Made by a program: the position numbers and the translations under genes. Of a DNA stretch of 64,000 bases, positions 1-10,271 are shown in pieces (the stretch's first letter is position 1; every line of letters begins with the position of its first letter). The notes under the pieces are model-generated. The model worked only from the letters and a program-made list of their open reading frames with translations. It had not been told where the DNA came from and searched no databases. Source of the stretch: an uncultured Pelagibacteraceae bacterium (GTDB lineage: Bacteria; Pseudomonadota; Alphaproteobacteria; Pelagibacterales; Pelagibacteraceae); contig CACIRD010000003.1 of NCBI GenBank assembly GCA_902588965.1, forward strand, positions 62,001 to 126,000, read 5' to 3'.

Positions 1-362
1 TTATCTATGAAGTTTTAGATTTTGTAAAAAGTAAAATGTCTGGAATGTTAGCCCCAGATGTAGAAGAAAAAGTTACAGGATCAGCCGAAATTCTAGAGAT
101 TTTTAAAGTTTCTAAAGTAGGCAAAGTTGCAGGATCTAAAGTTCTTGAGGGAGAAATTTCTAATGGGTCTAACGTTAGATTAATTAGAGATGGAGCAATC
201 ATATATAATGGCAAGATCGGATCTATTTTTAGAGAGAAAAATCAAACAAAACAAGTTGCAGCAGGTCTTGAATGCGGAATAACTTTGAAGGATTTCAGTG
301 ATTTTCAGAAAAAAGATATAATAGAGGCCTATAATTCAAAGATAACAGAAAGAAGAGTATGA
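1..362 (+). CDS. infB: Translation initiation factor IF-2, C-terminal end (5' truncated by window)
   Basis: This is the last ~120 codons of IF-2, the GTPase that places initiator fMet-tRNA on the 30S subunit. The reading frame is open from base 3, so the ORF-track start at 36 is internal. The C-terminal tRNA-binding domain is recognisable: the SKVGKVAGSKVLEG stretch, the VRLIRDGAIIYNGKI strand, and the GLECGITLKDFSDF signature close to the end. The stop codon overlaps the rbfA start (ATGA), which is the classical infB-rbfA linkage. The GTPase domain lies outside the window. Confidence 0.95.
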   Translation, partial: IYEVLDFVKSKMSGMLAPDVEEKVTGSAEILEIFKVSKVGKVAGSKVLEGEISNGSNVRLIRDGAIIYNGKIGSIFREKNQTKQVAAGLECGITLKDFSDFQKKDIIEAYNSKITERRV

Positions 363-742
363 GAAATAAAAAATTTGGTAGACCTGCAACCCAAAGACAA
401 TTAAGAGTCGGTGAAATGATAAAACAAGCTTTAGGAATTATTTTTGTCAGAGGTGAGGCAAAACTGCCAAACCTAGATACTAACAATATTACTGTGACTG
501 AAGTTAGAATGAGCCCAGATCTAAAAACAGCGAAAGCTTTTGTTTTACCTTTAGGAGGCAAAAATTCAACAGAAGTTATAGATACACTCAAGGAATTTTC
601 TTATATGGTAAGAAAAGTTTTGTCGAAAAAAATTACAATAAAATTTTTACCAAAGTTATTATTTGTGAAAGATGAATCATTTGACTATGCAGAAAAAATC
701 GAAAATTTAATTAAACAAACTAATAGACAGGAAAAATTATGA
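359..742 (+). CDS. rbfA: 30S ribosome-binding factor RbfA
   Basis: RbfA is a small single-KH-fold protein that binds the 30S subunit and helps mature the 5' end of 16S rRNA. At 127 residues it has family length. The family start is visible (RPATQRQLRVGEMIKQAL), followed by ITVTEVRMSPDLKTAKAFV, a strongly conserved RbfA segment. It overlaps infB by 4 bases and rpsO by 4 bases (ATGA at 739). The usual truB gene between rbfA and rpsO is therefore absent here. Confidence 0.93.
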   Translation: MRNKKFGRPATQRQLRVGEMIKQALGIIFVRGEAKLPNLDTNNITVTEVRMSPDLKTAKAFVLPLGGKNSTEVIDTLKEFSYMVRKVLSKKITIKFLPKLLFVKDESFDYAEKIENLIKQTNRQEKL

Positions 743-987
743 TAAAAAAAGCAAAAGAATTAGCAATACATGAAAAAGATGTAGGATCTTCAGAAGTGCA
801 AATAGCTCTATTAACAGAAAAAATTGAAACTCTTTCAAAACATATGAAAGATTTTAAAAAAGATAAACACTCATCTGTTGGATTATTAAAAGCAGTTAAT
901 AAAAGAAAAAAATTATTAGACTATCTAAAAAAAAAAAAATTAGATTCGTATAAAAATGTAATTAGCAAACTAAATATAAGGAAATAA
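739..987 (+). CDS. rpsO: Small ribosomal subunit protein uS15
   Basis: uS15 is a primary 16S rRNA-binding protein of the 30S platform. The protein has 82 residues, a few fewer than the usual ~89, with the N-terminal helix shortened. Family landmarks are VGSSEVQIALLTEKIETL, HMKDFKKDKHSSVGLL and KRKKLLDYLKKK. The start overlaps rbfA by 4 bases. The stop directly abuts the pnp ATG, with no leader between the two genes, which is unlike the enterobacterial rpsO-pnp arrangement. Confidence 0.95.
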   Translation: MIKKAKELAIHEKDVGSSEVQIALLTEKIETLSKHMKDFKKDKHSSVGLLKAVNKRKKLLDYLKKKKLDSYKNVISKLNIRK

Positions 988-3060
988 ATGTTTAAAGTAT
1001 TTAAAAAAGAAATAGAAATAGCAGGAAAAAAAATAAGTTTAGAAACAGGTAAAATTGCAAGACAAGCAGATGGAGCAGTAATAGTACAATGTGGAGAAAC
1101 TATTGTAATGGCAACAGTAGTGGGTGCAAAAAAGGTAAACCCTGAAGTTGATTATTTTCCTCTATCAGTTAACTATCAAGAAAAATATTATGCTGCTGGA
1201 AAAATTCCTGGAGGTTATTTCAAAAGAGAGGCTAGACCTACTGAAAGTGAAACACTTATATCTAGGTTGATAGATAGACCCATAAGGCCGCTATTCCCAG
1301 ATGAATTTAAAAATGAAGTACAACTACTCCCAACAGTCATATCTTATGACAAAGAAAACGAAGCTGATATATTATCTATAATAGCATCATCGGCTGCTTT
1401 AGCTATATCGGGATTACCTTTTATGGGCCCAGTTGGTGCATCAAGAGTAGGTTTTATAAATGGAAAATATGTATTAAATCCATCAAAGATCGAATTAGAA
1501 AAATCCAAATTAGATCTAGTTGTTGCTGGAACAAAAGATGCAGTTTTAATGGTTGAATCTGAAACTAAAGGGTTAACCGAAGAAGAAATGTTAAAAGCTG
1601 TAAAATTTGGTCATGAAAATTTTGTTCCAATTATAAAAATGATTGAAGAGTTGGCTAAGGAGTGTAAAAAACCTGACTGGGTTATTGAAAAGAAAGATCT
1701 TTCTGAAATAAGAAAAAATTTAGAAAAGGAATTTTCAAAAGATCTAAAAAAAGCTTTTTCAACAAGAGATAAACAAGATAGATCTAATCAAATTTCTGAA
1801 ATTACAGAAAAAGCAAAAAAAATATATGAGGATAATGAAAACTATACTGAACTTGATGTTAATTATGAGCTTAAAAATTTAGAGAAAAAAATTGTAAGAA
1901 CAGATATTTTAAAGAATAAAAATCGTATTGATGGTAGAGGCTTATCAGATGTAAGACCCATAATGTGTGAGGTTGGAATTTTGCCTAGAGTACATGGATC
2001 AGCATTATTTACGCGAGGTGAAACGCAGGCAATTGTTACTACAACATTAGGAACATCTGATGATGAGCAAAGAATAGAAAGTCTAGATGGATTACAAAGA
2101 GAGAGATTTATGCTTCATTATAATTTTCCACCTTTTTCAGTTGGAGAAACGGGTAGAATCGGAACTGGAAGGAGAGAAATAGGACATGGTAAATTAGCCT
2201 GGAGAGCAATCCATTCATCATTGCCATCTAAAGAAAGTTTTCCATACACTTTTAGGATTGTATCTGAAATAACAGAGTCAAACGGATCTTCATCTATGGC
2301 AACTGTTTGTGGGGCTTCCTTAGCTTTAATGGATGCCGGAGTTCCAATTAAAGAGCCAGTTGCAGGTATAGCTATGGGATTAATTAAGGAAGGTAAAGAT
2401 TTCAGCGTTTTATCAGATATTCTTGGAGATGAAGACCATCTAGGCGATATGGATTTTAAGGTGGCGGGAACTAAAGATGGAATTACTTCACTACAGATGG
2501 ATATAAAAATAACAGGAATCACTTTTGAAATAATGGAACAAGCATTAAAACAAGCTAAAGATGGTAGAGTACATATATTAGGAGAAATGAATAAAGCTCT
2601 CAATAAATCTAGAGCTGATGTAGGAAAACATACACCTAAAATGGAAAAAATTACTGTTGATAAAAAGGATATAGCAACTGTTATTGGAAAAGGTGGAGCA
2701 ACTATAAGAGAAATAGTTGAAAAATCTGGTGCGAAAGTTGATGTAAATGATGAAGGAATTGTGACTGTTGCTGCTCCTGATGAGGATTCAAGAAACATAG
2801 CAATGCAGATGATTAAAGATTTAACTGCCAAAGCAGAACTTAATAAAATTTATAATGGTAAAGTTATGAAAATCATGGAGTTTGGTGCTTTTGTTAATTT
2901 TTTAGGAAAACAAGATGGTCTTGTTCATATATCTGAACTTGCTGAAAAAAGAGTAGCTAAAGTAACTGATGTTGTTAAAGAAGGTGACGAGGTAAAGGTT
3001 AAAGTCATTGGCTTTGATAGAGGAAAAGTAAAATTATCCATTAAGCAGGCAGTTGTATAA
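988..3060 (+). CDS. pnp: Polyribonucleotide nucleotidyltransferase (PNPase)
   Basis: PNPase degrades RNA phosphorolytically from the 3' end. The 690 residues hold two RNase PH domains (about 10-140 and 310-540), an all-helical linker, a KH domain with [12 protein letters not shown] near 560, and a C-terminal S1 domain ([18 protein letters not shown] to the end). The active-site region of the second RNase PH domain, [19 protein letters not shown], is intact. AAGGAAATAA just before the ATG lies inside the rpsO 3' end and is the ribosome-binding site. The 3' neighbours are convergent. Confidence 0.97.
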   Translation: MFKVFKKEIEIAGKKISLETGKIARQADGAVIVQCGETIVMATVVGAKKVNPEVDYFPLSVNYQEKYYAAGKIPGGYFKREARPTESETLISRLIDRPIRPLFPDEFKNEVQLLPTVISYDKENEADILSIIASSAALAISGLPFMGPVGASRVGFINGKYVLNPSKIELEKSKLDLVVAGTKDAVLMVESETKGLTEEEMLKAVKFGHENFVPIIKMIEELAKECKKPDWVIEKKDLSEIRKNLEKEFSKDLKKAFSTRDKQDRSNQISEITEKAKKIYEDNENYTELDVNYELKNLEKKIVRTDILKNKNRIDGRGLSDVRPIMCEVGILPRVHGSALFTRGETQAIVTTTLGTSDDEQRIESLDGLQRERFMLHYNFPPFSVGETGRIGTGRREIGHGKLAWRAIHSSLPSKESFPYTFRIVSEITESNGSSSMATVCGASLALMDAGVPIKEPVAGIAMGLIKEGKDFSVLSDILGDEDHLGDMDFKVAGTKDGITSLQMDIKITGITFEIMEQALKQAKDGRVHILGEMNKALNKSRADVGKHTPKMEKITVDKKDIATVIGKGGATIREIVEKSGAKVDVNDEGIVTVAAPDEDSRNIAMQMIKDLTAKAELNKIYNGKVMKIMEFGAFVNFLGKQDGLVHISELAEKRVAKVTDVVKEGDEVKVKVIGFDRGKVKLSIKQAVV

Positions 3061-3074
3061 ATAATTCTTATTAG

Positions 3075-3224
3075 TTATTTAATTTTATATCTAATTTTAT
3101 TAATTAGAAAAATAGCTATTGCGCTTAAGACAGCAAATACCTCCAGTGAATGACCTGAATTTCCTAAAATTAATTGAACAAAATAAAATATAATACAAAC
3201 TACAAACCAAACTAGTATCAACAT
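3075..3224 (-). CDS. Small two-segment membrane protein, unknown function (not in ORF track)
   Basis: I read a 49-codon ORF on the minus strand. It begins MLILVWFVVCIIFYF, has a short polar turn LGNSGHSLE, then a second hydrophobic stretch VFAVLSAIAIFLI and a basic tail NKIRYKIK. This fits a two-helix inner-membrane protein. Its ATG overlaps the stop of the upstream 37-codon ORF as TAATG, the same coupling used by real gene pairs throughout this window. It would be the last gene of the fabA-fabB-fabI transcript. I do not recognise the family, and hydrophobic ORFs can arise by chance in AT-rich DNA. Confidence 0.5.
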   Translation of the reverse strand: MLILVWFVVCIIFYFVQLILGNSGHSLEVFAVLSAIAIFLINKIRYKIK

Positions 3225-3337
3225 TATTTACTCTTTTTTTTTTCTTTTTTTAACTTCCTTTTTTCTTTAAAGGAAAGTTTGGCTTTTTTCATAACACTTG
3301 AATCTTTGAATGACTTACCACTATATCTTTTAGACAT
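3224..3337 (-). CDS. Small lysine-rich protein, unknown function (not in ORF track)
   Basis: This 37-codon ORF starts 4 bases after the fabI stop. It reads MSKRYSGKSFKDSSVMKK and then an almost all-basic helix (KLSFKEKRKLKKEKKKSK). The N-terminal half has a mixed, protein-like composition rather than simple poly-Lys. Its stop forms TAATG with the next micro-ORF. Charge suggests nucleic-acid, ribosome or membrane-surface binding, but no function can be assigned. Position and coupling support expression with fabI. Confidence 0.5.
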   Translation of the reverse strand: MSKRYSGKSFKDSSVMKKAKLSFKEKRKLKKEKKKSK

Positions 3338-3341
3338 AAGA

Positions 3342-4127
3342 TTAAGTTATATTTTTTGGATCTGGCATTCCAACTTTATTATAACCAGCATCTACATAAT
3401 GAATTTCACCTGTAACTCCACCTCCTAATTCACTCAGCAAATATAGAGCTGAATTTCCAACATCATGAATATCTACATTTCTTTTTAAAAATGAGTGATC
3501 CTCATTCCATTTATAAAGAAATTTTGCATCACCTATGGCTGAAGCAGCCAAGGTTTTAATAGGCCCAGCACTTATAGCGTTCACTCTAATTTTTTTTTCT
3601 CCTAAATCTCGAGCAAGATATTTGACACTTGCTTCTAAGGCAGATTTACAAACCCCCATAACATTATAATTAGGAATTGCTTTTGTAGACTCATATGTCA
3701 AAGTTAACATGCTTCCTCCATCTTTCATTATCTTTGAAGATTCTTTTGCAACTTCTGTAAATGAAAAGCATGAAATTAACATACTTTTTAAAAAATTTTC
3801 TCTTGTAGTATTTAAATATTTCCCAGATAATTCTGACTTATCAGAAAAAGCCACAGCATGAACCACAAAATCAATTTCTTTCCATTGTGATTTTATATCT
3901 TCAAAAAGTTTTACTACTTCCTCTTTTTTTTCAACATCACAACTAAATGTAAGTTTTGAATTTAATTTTTCAGCTAATGGAACTACCCTTTTTTTAAGCG
4001 CATCACCCAAGTAAGTAAATGCAAGTTCAGCGCCGGCTTCAGCGAGCTTTTGAGAAATGCCCCAAGCAATAGATCTCTCATTAGCAACACCCATAATTAA
4101 TCCCTTCTTACCTTGCATTAAGTTCAT
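3342..4127 (-). CDS. fabI: Enoyl-[acyl-carrier-protein] reductase (NADH) FabI
   Basis: FabI performs the last reduction of each fatty-acid elongation cycle. It is a short-chain dehydrogenase-type enzyme with the NADH-binding motif GVANERSIAWGIS near the N-terminus and the FabI catalytic Y-x6-K pair in YNVMGVCK. AISAGPIKTLAASAI is also typical. The ORF track begins at 4142 inside fabB. I prefer the internal Met at 4127 (MNLMQGKKGLIMG), which matches the normal FabI start and lies just past the fabB stop. It sits third in fabA-fabB-fabI. Confidence 0.95.
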   Translation of the reverse strand: MNLMQGKKGLIMGVANERSIAWGISQKLAEAGAELAFTYLGDALKKRVVPLAEKLNSKLTFSCDVEKKEEVVKLFEDIKSQWKEIDFVVHAVAFSDKSELSGKYLNTTRENFLKSMLISCFSFTEVAKESSKIMKDGGSMLTLTYESTKAIPNYNVMGVCKSALEASVKYLARDLGEKKIRVNAISAGPIKTLAASAIGDAKFLYKWNEDHSFLKRNVDIHDVGNSALYLLSELGGGVTGEIHYVDAGYNKVGMPDPKNIT

Positions 4128-4128
4128 A

Positions 4129-5340
4129 TTAAACCTTCTCAAATACTAGGGTTGCATTAGTGCCACCAAATCCAAAACTATTCGACATAATAGAATTAAT
4201 TTTTACATCCTTCTCTACAGAAGTTACTATCGGATACTTTTTAGCCTCTTCATCCATATCAACAATATTAACAGAAGCAGCAATAAAATTATTTTTCATC
4301 ATTATTAAACTATATATAGCCTCGTGAACTGAAGTTGCGCCAAGAGAGTGTCCCGCAAGTGATTTTGTTGAGCTAATTTTGGGTTTATAATCTTTAAACA
4401 CTTTTCCAACAGCATTTAACTCTGTAATATCACCTACTGGAGTCGATGTTCCATGGGTATTTATATAATCAATTTTATTTTTTGCTGTGCTAAGAGCCAT
4501 ATTCATGCATCTAACCGCTCCTTCTCCAGATGGAGCTACCATATCATATCCATCAGATGTAGCACCATATCCAGTTATTTCGGCATAAATTTTAGCCCCT
4601 CTCGCTTTTGCATGCTCGTACTCTTCTAATACTACTACTCCCCCACCGCCTGATATAACGAATCCATCTCGTGTTTTATCATAAGGTCTCGATGCTTTTT
4701 CTGGGGTATCGTTATATTTTGATGATAAAGCTGTCATGGCATCAAACATTGCTGTCATTGCAAAGTGAACTTCGTCACTTCCTCCAGCAAAAATAATCTT
4801 CTGCTTTCCTAATTGAATTAATTCCATTGCATTTCCTATACAATGACCACTTGTTGCACACGCTGAACTTATTGTGTAATTAACACCTTTAATTTTAAAC
4901 GGTACGGCTAAGGTTGCTGATGCTGTACTAGACATTGTTCTTGGAACAACAAATGGACCCATTCTTTTAGGACTCTTATCTCTAGTTTTATCTGCAGCTA
5001 AAATTACGTTTTCGATAGAAGGTCCTCCTGAACCCATTATCATACCAGTCGAAATATTACTTATATCTTTTTCCTCTAATCCTGAATCTTTTACAGCTTC
5101 AGCCATAGAAATATAGTTATAAGCAGATCCTGGGCCCATAAATCTTATAAACTTTCTATCAACATGATCTTCCAACTTTATTTTTGGTTTCCCATGAACA
5201 TTACTTTTTAAATTATACTCTTTGTATTCCTCTGAGAAAGTGATGCCTGATTTTGAGTTTAACAAAGATTTGTAAACTTCTTCTTTATTATTACCTAAAC
5301 ATGAAACTATACCAATGCCTGTTACAACAACTCTTTTCAT
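4129..5340 (-). CDS. fabB: Beta-ketoacyl-ACP synthase I (FabB)
   Basis: This condensing enzyme elongates acyl-ACP, and in FabA/FabB organisms it extends the cis-3-decenoyl intermediate towards unsaturated fatty acids. The 403 residues have the thiolase fold with the catalytic Cys in [13 protein letters not shown], the first His in [11 protein letters not shown] and the second in [14 protein letters not shown], plus the C-terminal [14 protein letters not shown]. The start overlaps the fabA stop as TAATG. Pairing with fabA is the reason to call FabB rather than FabF. Confidence 0.93.
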   Translation of the reverse strand: MKRVVVTGIGIVSCLGNNKEEVYKSLLNSKSGITFSEEYKEYNLKSNVHGKPKIKLEDHVDRKFIRFMGPGSAYNYISMAEAVKDSGLEEKDISNISTGMIMGSGGPSIENVILAADKTRDKSPKRMGPFVVPRTMSSTASATLAVPFKIKGVNYTISSACATSGHCIGNAMELIQLGKQKIIFAGGSDEVHFAMTAMFDAMTALSSKYNDTPEKASRPYDKTRDGFVISGGGGVVVLEEYEHAKARGAKIYAEITGYGATSDGYDMVAPSGEGAVRCMNMALSTAKNKIDYINTHGTSTPVGDITELNAVGKVFKDYKPKISSTKSLAGHSLGATSVHEAIYSLIMMKNNFIAASVNIVDMDEEAKKYPIVTSVEKDVKINSIMSNSFGFGGTNATLVFEKV

Positions 5341-5840
5341 TATTGAAATAATCCAACTTTTAGATTTTCTGCACTATAAATTTTTTTCCCATCTGCTAAC
5401 AATATGCCATTAGCCAGACCTACTGTTGTTCCTTCTTTAATTAAAATTCTTTTCATATCTATCTCATAAACTGCCTTCTTGACATTTTTTAGAACCTCAC
5501 CCGTAAACTTAACACTATTTACTCCTAATGCTCGACCTCTACCAGGGTTTCCAAGCCAACCAAGATAAAATCCAACTAATTGCCACATGGCGTCTAACCC
5601 AAGACATCCTGGCATCACAGGATCCTCTTGAAAGTGACAATCAAAAAACCAAAGATTATCTTTTATATCTAACTCAGCTTTTATTAACCCTTTTTTAAAA
5701 ATTCCTTTATTCTCACTAATTTCTGTTATTCTGTCAAACATTAGCATTGGTGGCAAAGGAAGTTTTGCATTTCCAGGCCCAAAAAGACCACCTTTTCCAC
5801 AATTAATTAGTTCGTCATAATTGTAGGAATTCTTTTTCAT
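5340..5840 (-). CDS. fabA: 3-hydroxydecanoyl-ACP dehydratase/isomerase FabA
   Basis: FabA dehydrates 3-hydroxydecanoyl-ACP and isomerises the product, starting anaerobic-type unsaturated fatty-acid synthesis. The hot-dog protein has the active-site His in [16 protein letters not shown] and the acidic residue in [13 protein letters not shown]. The ORF track starts at 5915, but its first 25 residues are low-complexity Ile/Tyr/Leu from the intergenic region. [11 protein letters not shown] at 5840 gives 166 residues, close to the E. coli length. It is divergent from irr across 74 bp that hold an Irr-box-like palindrome. Confidence 0.94.
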   Translation of the reverse strand: MKKNSYNYDELINCGKGGLFGPGNAKLPLPPMLMFDRITEISENKGIFKKGLIKAELDIKDNLWFFDCHFQEDPVMPGCLGLDAMWQLVGFYLGWLGNPGRGRALGVNSVKFTGEVLKNVKKAVYEIDMKRILIKEGTTVGLANGILLADGKKIYSAENLKVGLFQ

Positions 5841-5889
5841 AATCTTTAACCTTATTACTTGATTTAAATAAATTATAATATAGAAATAG

Positions 5890-5906
5890 TTTAGAATTAT
5901 TATAAA
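5890..5906. promoter_or_regulatory. Irr-box (ICE)-like palindrome between fabA and irr
   Basis: The 17-mer TTTAGAATTATTATAAA is a near-perfect inverted repeat (7-3-7, one mismatch). It resembles the rhizobial iron control element TTTAGAA-N3-TTCTAAA as I recall it. It lies 8 bp before the irr start and 49 bp before the fabA start, so Irr could regulate its own gene and perhaps fabA-fabB-fabI. A TATAAT at 5874-5879 may be a -10 element for irr. The site call rests on similarity alone. Confidence 0.5.
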
Positions 5907-5914
5907 TAACATCA

Positions 5915-6331
5915 ATGAATAAACAAGATTTTATCAATAAATTAAGAAATTCTGGCTTAAGGCCAACAAAACAAAGAATAAAGATCTGCGAAACTTTGTT
6001 CAATACTGAAAAAACTTTCCATTTTACAGTGAACGATCTTGCAAAAATTATCCATAAAAACTTCAGTGAGAATATTTCTTTAGCAACTGTTTACAATACC
6101 ATTCATGCATTTAAAAAAAAAGGCTATCTAAAAGAAATTTCTTTGGGAAATGACAAGAGTTATTTTGATACTAATGTAAGTTCTCACCATCATTTCTTCG
6201 ATACTAAAACTAACGAATTAATTGATATCGATTTAAATAAAATTGAGCTTAAAAATATTCCGAGTCCTCCAAAAGGAAAATCAATAAAAGATATTGATGT
6301 AGTTATAAATATTGAGAACGATTCTCAATAG
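5915..6331 (+). CDS. irr: Fur-family iron response regulator Irr
   Basis: This 138-residue Fur-superfamily protein has a winged-helix N-terminus ([33 protein letters not shown]) and a dimerisation domain. The Irr-specific histidine cluster is present in [23 protein letters not shown]. No CxxC zinc motifs of Fur or PerR are seen. Irr proteins of Rhizobiales sense haem and repress iron-using genes under iron limitation. The irr to fabA-fabB-fabI neighbourhood is a known alphaproteobacterial arrangement. Palindromes before irr and before katG fit autoregulation and katG control. Confidence 0.85.
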   Translation: MNKQDFINKLRNSGLRPTKQRIKICETLFNTEKTFHFTVNDLAKIIHKNFSENISLATVYNTIHAFKKKGYLKEISLGNDKSYFDTNVSSHHHFFDTKTNELIDIDLNKIELKNIPSPPKGKSIKDIDVVINIENDSQ

Positions 6332-6348
6332 TTTATAAACATTCTAAA
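6332..6348. promoter_or_regulatory. Irr-box (ICE)-like palindrome upstream of the katG promoter
   Basis: TTTATAAACATTCTAAA begins one base after the irr stop codon. It is a 7-3-7 inverted repeat with one mismatch, and its right arm TTCTAAA exactly matches the ICE half-site. It ends 4 bp before the TTGACT -35 element of katG. Confidence 0.5.
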
Positions 6349-6352
6349 CTAC

Positions 6353-6380
6353 TTGACTTACACTTTAGACTCATTATAAA
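6353..6380 (+). promoter_or_regulatory. Sigma-70-type promoter of katG with an overlapping second Irr-like site
   Basis: TTGACT (6353-6358) and TATAAA (6375-6380) are separated by 16 bp, and the katG ATG follows 30 bp downstream behind an AGGAG-type site. The -10 region lies within TTTAGACTCATTATAAA (6364-6380), a second, weaker Irr-box-like repeat with two mismatches to the half-sites. A repressor bound to the two sites would flank the -35 and cover the -10. Confidence 0.5.
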
Positions 6381-6389
6381 GTACTTTAA

Positions 6390-8618
<2,229 letters not shown>

Positions 8619-8673
8619 CAAAATATGGTAATAAAAAATGGCCAAAGCAAGTTTACAAGATTTCAATTAAAAA

Positions 8674-8916
8674 ATGACTGAAATAACCAAAGGTCTATTT
8701 GGAGCATCAAAAGAAATATTTGATAATAACAAAGGATCAATTTTAAGAACCGTTGTTTATACAGTAGGGCATTTTGGTATTGCAATTACTGTATTAATGA
8801 TGGTAGCAGATGTTTCATTTATAATAGCTCTAACAGATGCAATAGTAGAACCTTTGGCAAATTCTGTTTGGTATTTTATCTTGGATAAGTGGTGGGCCAG
8901 TAAATCAAAAAAATAA
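8674..8916 (+). CDS. Small DUF2061-like membrane protein
   Basis: This 80-residue protein has two hydrophobic segments (VVYTVGHFGIAITVLMMVA and VSFIIALTDAIVEPLANSV) and ends with YFILDKWWASK. The paired helices followed by an aromatic, basic end resemble the DUF2061 family of small inner-membrane proteins, whose function is unknown. It lies 55 bp after katG on the same strand with no clear terminator between them, so cotranscription with katG is possible. The family call is by eye. Confidence 0.6.
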   Translation: MTEITKGLFGASKEIFDNNKGSILRTVVYTVGHFGIAITVLMMVADVSFIIALTDAIVEPLANSVWYFILDKWWASKSKK

Positions 8917-8971
8917 TTTTTTGCGAATGATTACTATTAATTCAAAAAACTAAGTATTTAAATTTTTTTTT

Positions 8972-8986
8972 TGATAACAATTATCA
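8972..8986. promoter_or_regulatory. Fur-box-like palindrome upstream of the Cys-rich small gene
   Basis: TGATAACAATTATCA is a perfect 6-3-6 inverted repeat. It differs at one position from the 7-1-7 Fur consensus TGATAATNATTATCA. It lies 51 bp upstream of the ORF at 9038. It could bind a Fur/Mur/Zur-type regulator. Lying between T and A runs, it could also be a weak hairpin. Confidence 0.4.
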
Positions 8987-9037
8987 TTAGCAAAAAAAAA
9001 AGTTGAAAAAAAAAGATTTTAAAACTATTTCTATAAC

Positions 9038-9217
9038 ATGGAAGTTCAAAATTATAATTGTAAAAAATGTGGTTTAACAATTGCATCTACTTGTTCCAAG
9101 TGTGATAGAACTGTCGACGTTAAAGTTTTAGATGATGGATGTATTGTTCAAATTACAAAGTGCGGAGATTGTGCCAATATACCAGTTATAAAAGATGTTT
9201 GCTCGCAACAAAAATAA
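9038..9217 (+). CDS. Cysteine-rich zinc-ribbon-like small protein (not in ORF track)
   Basis: A 59-codon ORF starts MEVQNYNCKKCGLTI. It has two close cysteine pairs, CKKC and CSKC, then a third pair CGDC after KVLDDGCIVQITK, and single Cys residues near 35 and 55. Paired CxxC knuckles suggest a zinc-ribbon or metal-binding fold. The composition (Asp, Thr, Val, Gly) is not low-complexity, and the ORF ends 2 bp from the convergent peroxiredoxin stop, as expected for a real gene. A Fur-box-like palindrome lies upstream. I do not recognise a named family. Confidence 0.65.
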   Translation: MEVQNYNCKKCGLTIASTCSKCDRTVDVKVLDDGCIVQITKCGDCANIPVIKDVCSQQK

Positions 9218-9218
9218 T

Positions 9219-9710
9219 TCATTCTTTTATTTTAGAAAGTATATTTTCAGCAGCAGAAATTTCGCAGTGTGACGTCTCTTTTTCTGTTCCAAGATAAACT
9301 ACTTTAGCATCTTTTAGAATCATACTATAACGTTTTGATCTAATCCCTAGTCCCCTATCGCTTTTATCTACTTCAGCACCAAGCTTTTTAGTAAATTCTG
9401 CAAATGGATCTGCCAGCATAAGTATTTCATTTTTGGCATTATTTATTTTACCCCATGCATCCATAACAAATGGATCATTTACACAGATACAAATTATATT
9501 ATCAATTCCAACTAATCTAAAATTTTCAAGGTGGTTAATATATCCTGGTAAATGTTTTTGAGAGCAAGTTGAAGTAAATGCACCTGGCATGCCTATTAAA
9601 ATAACTTTTTTATTTTTTAAATAATTAAATATACTTTTTTTTACAGGCTCGTTATCAATCAACTGAAATACATCAGCATCAGGTACTTTATCGTTTATAA
9701 ATAAATTCAT
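9219..9710 (-). CDS. Peroxiredoxin, Prx5-type thiol peroxidase
   Basis: The protein reduces hydrogen peroxide and organic peroxides through a peroxidatic cysteine. The active-site motif PGAFTSTCSQKHLPGY (near residues 43-58) is characteristic of the Prx5/AhpC-TSA group, and NDPFVMDAWGK is also typical of Prx5. At 163 residues it has family length with a single thioredoxin-fold domain. A possible resolving Cys lies in TSHCEIS near the C-terminus. It sits within 1 kb of katG, giving two peroxide-removal genes in one block, though on opposite strands. Confidence 0.9.
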   Translation of the reverse strand: MNLFINDKVPDADVFQLIDNEPVKKSIFNYLKNKKVILIGMPGAFTSTCSQKHLPGYINHLENFRLVGIDNIICICVNDPFVMDAWGKINNAKNEILMLADPFAEFTKKLGAEVDKSDRGLGIRSKRYSMILKDAKVVYLGTEKETSHCEISAAENILSKIKE

Positions 9711-9809
9711 TATGAATTTGTTTATATATATTATATTTAATTAGGCTATAAAAATTTAAAGATGAGACGTTTTAACAAATAAAAAAAAAGAATTTTAGAT
9801 AAAAAAAAA

Positions 9810-10271
9810 TTAATTTTTATTTTCATAACCCCATAAATTTACAGCAGTTATCCATCCCTTAAAGTTATCAGTCTCAACTTTACACCACTCTTTTTCACAC
9901 TTTTTTAAAATTAGCAATCTACCGGTTTTAATTTTTGCCACTGGTTTTGAATACTTATTTGGTTTATTAAAAAGTATTTTTGTATCGTTTAAAATTACAG
10001 AACTATTTTTTTTTAATTGTGAACTATGAATCCAGCCGCTATTTTTTTTATTATCTATTATTTTTCTAAAATTATCTTTTTTATCAATTATTTTAACTGG
10101 CAAATATAACTTTTTATAAATAAACTTAATAGGATGATCTCTTGACGGTCCAAATCTTACATTTACTTTAGAGTATTTCAGCATCATAAAATAGTCTGTT
10201 TCAGATGAGAATGAGATTGATATTAGAGATAAAATAAAAAAAAAAATAATTAAAATTCTGTGCATACGCAA
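9810..10271 (-). CDS. Exported protein with two bacterial SH3 domains
   Basis: A 153-residue protein with an N-terminal signal peptide (MHRILIIFFFILSLISISFSS) and two tandem SH3-like units. The first spans about residues 28-88 (VNVRFGPSRDHPIKF ... GWIHSSQL) and the second about 92-150 (NKPNKYSKPVAKIKTG ... FKGWITAVNLWGY). This arrangement matches periplasmic SH3 proteins of alphaproteobacteria, which are thought to bind cell wall or other proteins. The start may be 10271 or the Met at 10265; both overlap the 3' end of the ThiF-like gene. Confidence 0.8.
   Translation of the reverse strand: MRMHRILIIFFFILSLISISFSSETDYFMMLKYSKVNVRFGPSRDHPIKFIYKKLYLPVKIIDKKDNFRKIIDNKKNSGWIHSSQLKKNSSVILNDTKILFNKPNKYSKPVAKIKTGRLLILKKCEKEWCKVETDNFKGWITAVNLWGYENKN

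Noticed and set aside
2118-2831. 237-residue minus-strand ORF inside pnp
   Set aside because: It is an antisense shadow of pnp with a Ser/Pro/Ile-rich composition and no family features. The sense gene is complete with all motifs.
8641-8671. 10-codon ORF (ATGGCCAAAGCAAG...) between katG and the DUF2061-like gene
   Set aside because: It is too short, with no supporting context beyond being in a gap. Short open frames of this size are expected by chance.
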